From contig CAMUAR010000014.1 in assembly GCA_947086895.1 (NCBI GenBank), positions 1-64,000 of the forward strand: a stretch of 64,000 nucleotides of DNA, read 5' to 3'. Shown piece after piece: positions 60,813-64,000 of this stretch. The translations under genes were made by a program, and so were the position numbers. The notes under the pieces are model-generated. The model ran no database searches. It had not been told where the DNA came from and was given only the letters and a program-made list of their open reading frames with translations. This DNA is from an uncultured Lachnospiraceae bacterium (GTDB taxonomy: Bacteria > Bacillota > Clostridia > Lachnospirales > Lachnospiraceae). Positions within the stretch are counted from its first letter, which is position 1, and every line of letters starts with the position of its first letter.

Positions 60813-62714
60813 ATGGCAGATGAAATTACAAAATGCCCTTTGTGCGGCACGAAGTTAAAGAGGATCCATGGCAGGATGACCTGCCAGGAGTGCGGCTATC
60901 GTGTAAGCGGTCAGAATGGAGACAGCGCACAGTACAGCAGTTCTGAACAAAGTTCAACAAAAACAAGACCTCAGGTTTCTCCTTCCTCCCATAAAGGGCA
61001 AAGTAAGGCTGCGGCAGCGATAGGTATTGCAGTATCTATTTTGGCATCCGTAATGGTCGCTTTGTATCAAAGAGGAGTTTTTGATTCTATGTTTCATCCA
61101 AAGGATGATAACGAAAATGAAGTTTCTGCGGATGTTTCGCCGGGAATTCCTACCAAAGAAGCGCCCAAAGCAACAGAAACTCCAAAAGTTACAAAAGAAC
61201 CTTCAATCACCGATTCACCGACAGCAAATGTACGCTTTCCAGTGTCAGGTTTCTTTCGCCAGATGGCGGAAGTGATCTGGGGAAAAAGTTACTGGACAAT
61301 TACCGCTGAGGAATATGCCAATCTTACTGCTTTGCAAATCAACCGAAAGACGAAAGAAATCTATTATCAGTTAAATTATGGAGAGGCAAAAACGCTGACT
61401 TATATAAGTGATGCGAACAAGGATTTTGCAGATCTTTCGTTGTTCACGGGGCTGGAGTGGATTTCTGTTGAAGAATCACTCTCAAAAGGCGATCTGGATG
61501 GGCTTAACAATTTGTGGGGCATTTATGCGGATAATACAATTGAGGAATACTTGGATATGGTGCCAGAGCCGGATAATATTCTGGAACTTGGCATCAAGGA
61601 TTCCATTTTTGAAAAATCGCTAAAGGATATTGACGCATTTCCAAATTTGCGCTATTTGTCTGTAGATTATGGATCGCTGGAGGATATTTCCGCACTTACA
61701 AAAGTTCCAGGGCTTATTGGGCTTGTTATTGCCAACTGCGATAGAGTGACCGATTATAGTCCTCTTATGTCTTTGAATGGACTGGAATTGCTGAAGATGG
61801 AAGCTTCACAGTTAAAAACCATTGACTTTGTGCGTGTGATGCCAAATCTGACTACTCTTAGTATTGAGGACAGTGCAATTACAGGGCTGGATGCGCTTGC
61901 ATCCTGTGAGAAACTTACATATCTCTCCCTTGTTGACAATCAGTATGTGGAAGATTATTCTGTTGTTGGAGATCTTGAATCTTTAGAAAATTTGACATTA
62001 AAAATGAATTATGGCGGCGCGCTGCCGTCATTTGAAAAGTTGTCGGCACTGCGGAGTCTTGATATTAAATATGCAGGAGATCTTTCTCCGTTAAAAGACG
62101 CAGTCAATGTGACATACTTAAGTATGGAACGCTGTTCCGGGCATGGTTTTGAGACAATCGCTTCCATGAAACAGCTTACAACACTGATTATTCATGACTT
62201 TTCCTCTTATGTAGATACTGTTGAGCCATTGTTGAACCTTCCGAATCTTACAACACTTGACTTGAGCGACTCTTCTATTTTTGGAAACATTGAGGATATT
62301 TTTAATATTCCGACACTGCGCTATCTGTGTTTGAATGACTGTCAGATCGGGCTTGATTTTGATAAGATTTCAGTCAATGAAACACTGCAGTTTTTAGCTC
62401 TCAACAATATCAGAATTTTAAATGACCCAACATACAACAATGGAGATATTGTAAAACTGTCGGAACATTACGATATGTTTCAGCAATTTCCGAATTTGGT
62501 GGATGTATCATTAGTTTCCAACCAGATTGACAGTATTGAGTTTGTGGAATCACTGCCGTACTTACAGTATCTTGATATTACAAACAATAATGTAACAAGT
62601 TTAAAACCATTGGCTTCATTAGAGAATTTTATTGCGGTATGGTGTGGGAAAAACTCCATTTTGGAGAAATTGCCCGAAAATAGTCCTGTTATCGTATTTA
62701 CAACAGAAAGATGA
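60813..62714 (+). CDS. Zinc-ribbon, single-TM, leucine-rich-repeat protein
   Basis: A 633-aa protein. A zinc ribbon (CPLCGTKLKR ... CQECG) is followed by a Ser/Gln linker and one membrane segment (about residues 69-86, AAAIGIAVSILASVMVAL). Next comes a Thr/Pro-rich stalk (KEAPKATETPKVTKEPS). The rest (about 160-625) is a long array of LRR units of the SDS22/internalin type (LTTLSIEDSAITGLDALASC, LTYLSLVDNQYVEDYSVV). Topology would put the zinc ribbon inside and the LRR domain outside. LRRs of this type bind proteins. No anchor motif such as LPXTG is present. Ribosome site AAGGGG; monocistronic. Confidence 0.88.
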   Translation: MADEITKCPLCGTKLKRIHGRMTCQECGYRVSGQNGDSAQYSSSEQSSTKTRPQVSPSSHKGQSKAAAAIGIAVSILASVMVALYQRGVFDSMFHPKDDNENEVSADVSPGIPTKEAPKATETPKVTKEPSITDSPTANVRFPVSGFFRQMAEVIWGKSYWTITAEEYANLTALQINRKTKEIYYQLNYGEAKTLTYISDANKDFADLSLFTGLEWISVEESLSKGDLDGLNNLWGIYADNTIEEYLDMVPEPDNILELGIKDSIFEKSLKDIDAFPNLRYLSVDYGSLEDISALTKVPGLIGLVIANCDRVTDYSPLMSLNGLELLKMEASQLKTIDFVRVMPNLTTLSIEDSAITGLDALASCEKLTYLSLVDNQYVEDYSVVGDLESLENLTLKMNYGGALPSFEKLSALRSLDIKYAGDLSPLKDAVNVTYLSMERCSGHGFETIASMKQLTTLIIHDFSSYVDTVEPLLNLPNLTTLDLSDSSIFGNIEDIFNIPTLRYLCLNDCQIGLDFDKISVNETLQFLALNNIRILNDPTYNNGDIVKLSEHYDMFQQFPNLVDVSLVSNQIDSIEFVESLPYLQYLDITNNNVTSLKPLASLENFIAVWCGKNSILEKLPENSPVIVFTTER

Positions 62715-62844
62715 AATTAAGTTGGAAGCAGTGGAAAATAAAGGCAAATATATTATGCCAGCGAACATTTTCCAAAACATTTTTAATACAATGAAAGCCG
62801 TTGGTACAGCACATTTACACAAAATGAGGCGATTATAAAAATGC

Positions 62845-62873
62845 TTCACATTCAAAATAGGATATGGTATAAT
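62845..62873 (+). promoter_or_regulatory. Promoter-like sequence running into the palindromic repeat
   Basis: TTCACA (62845-62850), 17 nt, then TATAAT (62868-62873) with an extended TGG before it. The -10 lies within the first hairpin of repeat copy 3, so the repeat could provide the promoter for the downstream REC-HPt gene. Confidence 0.45.
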
Positions 62874-63003
62874 ATCGGCAGATATTATACCGCGCTAATT
62901 CGCATTCGACCGAAGGGAGAATAAATTCATAAGCGAATTATGCGCATGCTTTGCAGGGAACCATATCGGAACGATATGGTATAATATCGGCAGATATTAT
63001 ACC
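62866..63003 (+). repeat. Dispersed palindromic repeat, copy 3 (complete)
   Basis: Two identical hairpins (62866-62891 and 62978-63003; stem GGTATAATATC, loop GGCA) start 112 bp apart. The spacer between them contains its own dyad (AATTCGC ... GCGAATT) and the accatatcggaacgatat segment, also seen before the hairpin in copy 1. It lies between the LRR gene and the REC-HPt gene. Confidence 0.88.
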
Positions 63004-63228
63004 AAAGGAAAAATAGTTTTGTTTTGTGGAACATAACAGAGATAAAGTGTACTGTGAATGTATTGGCGAAGAGGCATAAAACAAAATATATAGGGCAGGA
63101 ACTGCCCGAATTAACGCCTGTGGAGATTTGTGAGTAAACCAAATAAATTTGGCTGCGGGGTCTGTGAAGCAGGAAGCCCATTGCATTTGGAGAGAGGGCA
63201 GTTCACGCCAAAGGATGGTGCAAGAAAT

Positions 63229-64000
63229 ATGGAAATTCAGATATTTACAGCTAGAGGATATAAAGTTCTTGTGGTGGATGATAACTTGATCAACCGCAAG
63301 GTTGTGCTCGGAATGCTCAAGCCTTATGAATGTGATTTATCCAGTGCGGAGAGCGGGCAGGAAGCAGTTGAACTTGTGAGAGAACATTGCTTTGACTTGA
63401 TTTTTATGGATCATATGATGCCGGAAATGGATGGGGTTGAAGCGACAAAAATTATCCGCGAGCAATGTGGAGAAAATGGAAAAAAGCCAGTAATTATTGC
63501 TTTGACTGCAAATGTGATGGATAAAGACAAAGAGATGTTTTTGGAAAATGGTTTTCAGGATTTTTTACCAAAGCCTGTAGACCGTGAACCAATGCATAAT
63601 ATGCTGGCAAAGTGGATACCGGATTCCTACAAAAAAGAAAAAGAACAAACCGTGCAGGAAGAAGTGCCGAGGGAGGATATTTCAAACCTGATTGCTGAAG
63701 GCGTGGATATTGAGAAGGTGCTGGAATATCATACAGGAACGCCGGGAGACTATCTTGAATTATTGAATTTATTTTATATCGATGGTCTAAAAAAGACAGA
63801 TTATCTGGAAACACTTGCCCGCGCCGAAGATCTTGCAGAGTACAGGATTGAAGTACACGGCTTAAAAAGTGCGGCGGCAAATCTTGGGGCGATGGAGTTG
63901 TCTGAAAAAGCAAAAGCACATGAGCAGGCAGCCATTGATGGTGATGTGGAATATATTCGAAATCATTATCAAGATCTTTTGGAAAATTACCGCGGACAGC
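63229..64000 (+). CDS. REC-HPt signalling protein (cut by window end)
   Basis: An open frame to the window edge, at least 257 codons. The receiver domain (YKVLVVDDNLINRKV, Asp in LIFMDHMMPEMDG, ALTANVM, FLPKPVD) is followed by an HPt domain with phospho-acceptor His in VHGLKSAAANLG. There is no kinase core, so it is a phosphorelay intermediate or the output half of a split hybrid kinase. The start is uncertain. ATG 63229 has AAAGGA 13 nt away. An in-frame GTG at 63130 has GGAG only 4 nt away and would add 33 residues (SKPNKFGCGVCEAGSP...). No partner kinase is visible here; the hybrid kinase in the spoIIID element lacks an HPt and could be one. Confidence 0.85.
   Translation, partial: MEIQIFTARGYKVLVVDDNLINRKVVLGMLKPYECDLSSAESGQEAVELVREHCFDLIFMDHMMPEMDGVEATKIIREQCGENGKKPVIIALTANVMDKDKEMFLENGFQDFLPKPVDREPMHNMLAKWIPDSYKKEKEQTVQEEVPREDISNLIAEGVDIEKVLEYHTGTPGDYLELLNLFYIDGLKKTDYLETLARAEDLAEYRIEVHGLKSAAANLGAMELSEKAKAHEQAAIDGDVEYIRNHYQDLLENYRGQ

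Noticed and set aside
44..63003. CRISPR-like repeats (identical 26-bp palindromes)
   Set aside because: At most two repeats occur per site, 112-113 bp apart with homologous rather than unique spacers, and no cas genes were seen. They are interspersed palindromic elements.

Overview
The window reads as chromosomal DNA of an anaerobic, endospore-forming member of the Clostridia, most likely a gut Lachnospiraceae. Supporting signs are a split spoIIID gene, a bile salt hydrolase, nagA/nagB, GH2 and GH31 glycosidases, CIRCE-controlled small heat-shock genes, DUF1846 and YczE-type genes, strong GGAGG ribosome sites and a moderately AT-rich composition. No rRNA, tRNA or CRISPR array was seen.

The main discovery is at 48273-54915. 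The gene for the mother-cell sporulation regulator SpoIIID is cut in two by a 6.3 kb element (48435-54755). The N-terminal half lies at the left edge. The C-terminal half begins exactly where the stop codon of a large serine recombinase gene lies. Both junctions carry the same 8-bp core, GTACATAA. Joining across that core restores an in-frame 109-codon spoIIID, and the excised circle would carry a symmetric attP-like site. This is the architecture of the sigK 'skin' element, but in spoIIID, and with a hybrid histidine kinase and a solute-binding lipoprotein as cargo.

Layout, left to right. (1) 1-155: part of a dispersed palindromic repeat, then cysS. (2) 1665-5485: an AT-rich accessory island with a DUF6680-like membrane protein, an unrecognised 363-aa protein, a small overlapping gene and 1.3 kb of apparently decayed DNA. 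(3) 5486-12138, minus strand: a MATE transporter and a permease-ATPase-response regulator-sensor kinase operon of the peptide-antibiotic-sensing type. (4) 12406-13771: CIRCE plus two Hsp20 genes. (5) 13906-16213: an M56/BlaR1-like gene interrupted by one in-frame amber codon, with tandem operator-like dyads upstream and an Rpn-family remnant. (6) 16390-19866: MerR regulator plus ABC exporter. (7) 19991-22670: acetyltransferase, membrane protein, Sel1-repeat protein. (8) 22682-29012, minus strand: small secreted protein, two nearly identical tandem lipoproteins and a BcrA-type ABC transporter. (9) 29318-34238: phosphoesterase, an unknown gene, nagB-nagA (nagA carries a 51-bp tandem repeat) and a discoidin-like protein. 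(10) 34318-43905: second palindromic repeat copy, uracil permease, DUF1846, EF-hand protein, HIT, YczE, deoxyinosine glycosylase, TrkH/TrkA. (11) 44275-48153: GH2 glycosidase and bile salt hydrolase. (12) the spoIIID element. (13) 55021-64000: zinc-ribbon proteins, YicI-type alpha-xylosidase, a duplicated-domain protein with a structured leader, DUF305, DUF362, a leucine-rich-repeat protein, the third repeat copy and a REC-HPt protein cut by the window end.

Several genes have an ATG inside the ribosome-binding site itself (ATGGAGG...). For those I moved the start to the properly spaced downstream codon. Residue positions are counted from the starts given here and are approximate where marked 'about'.
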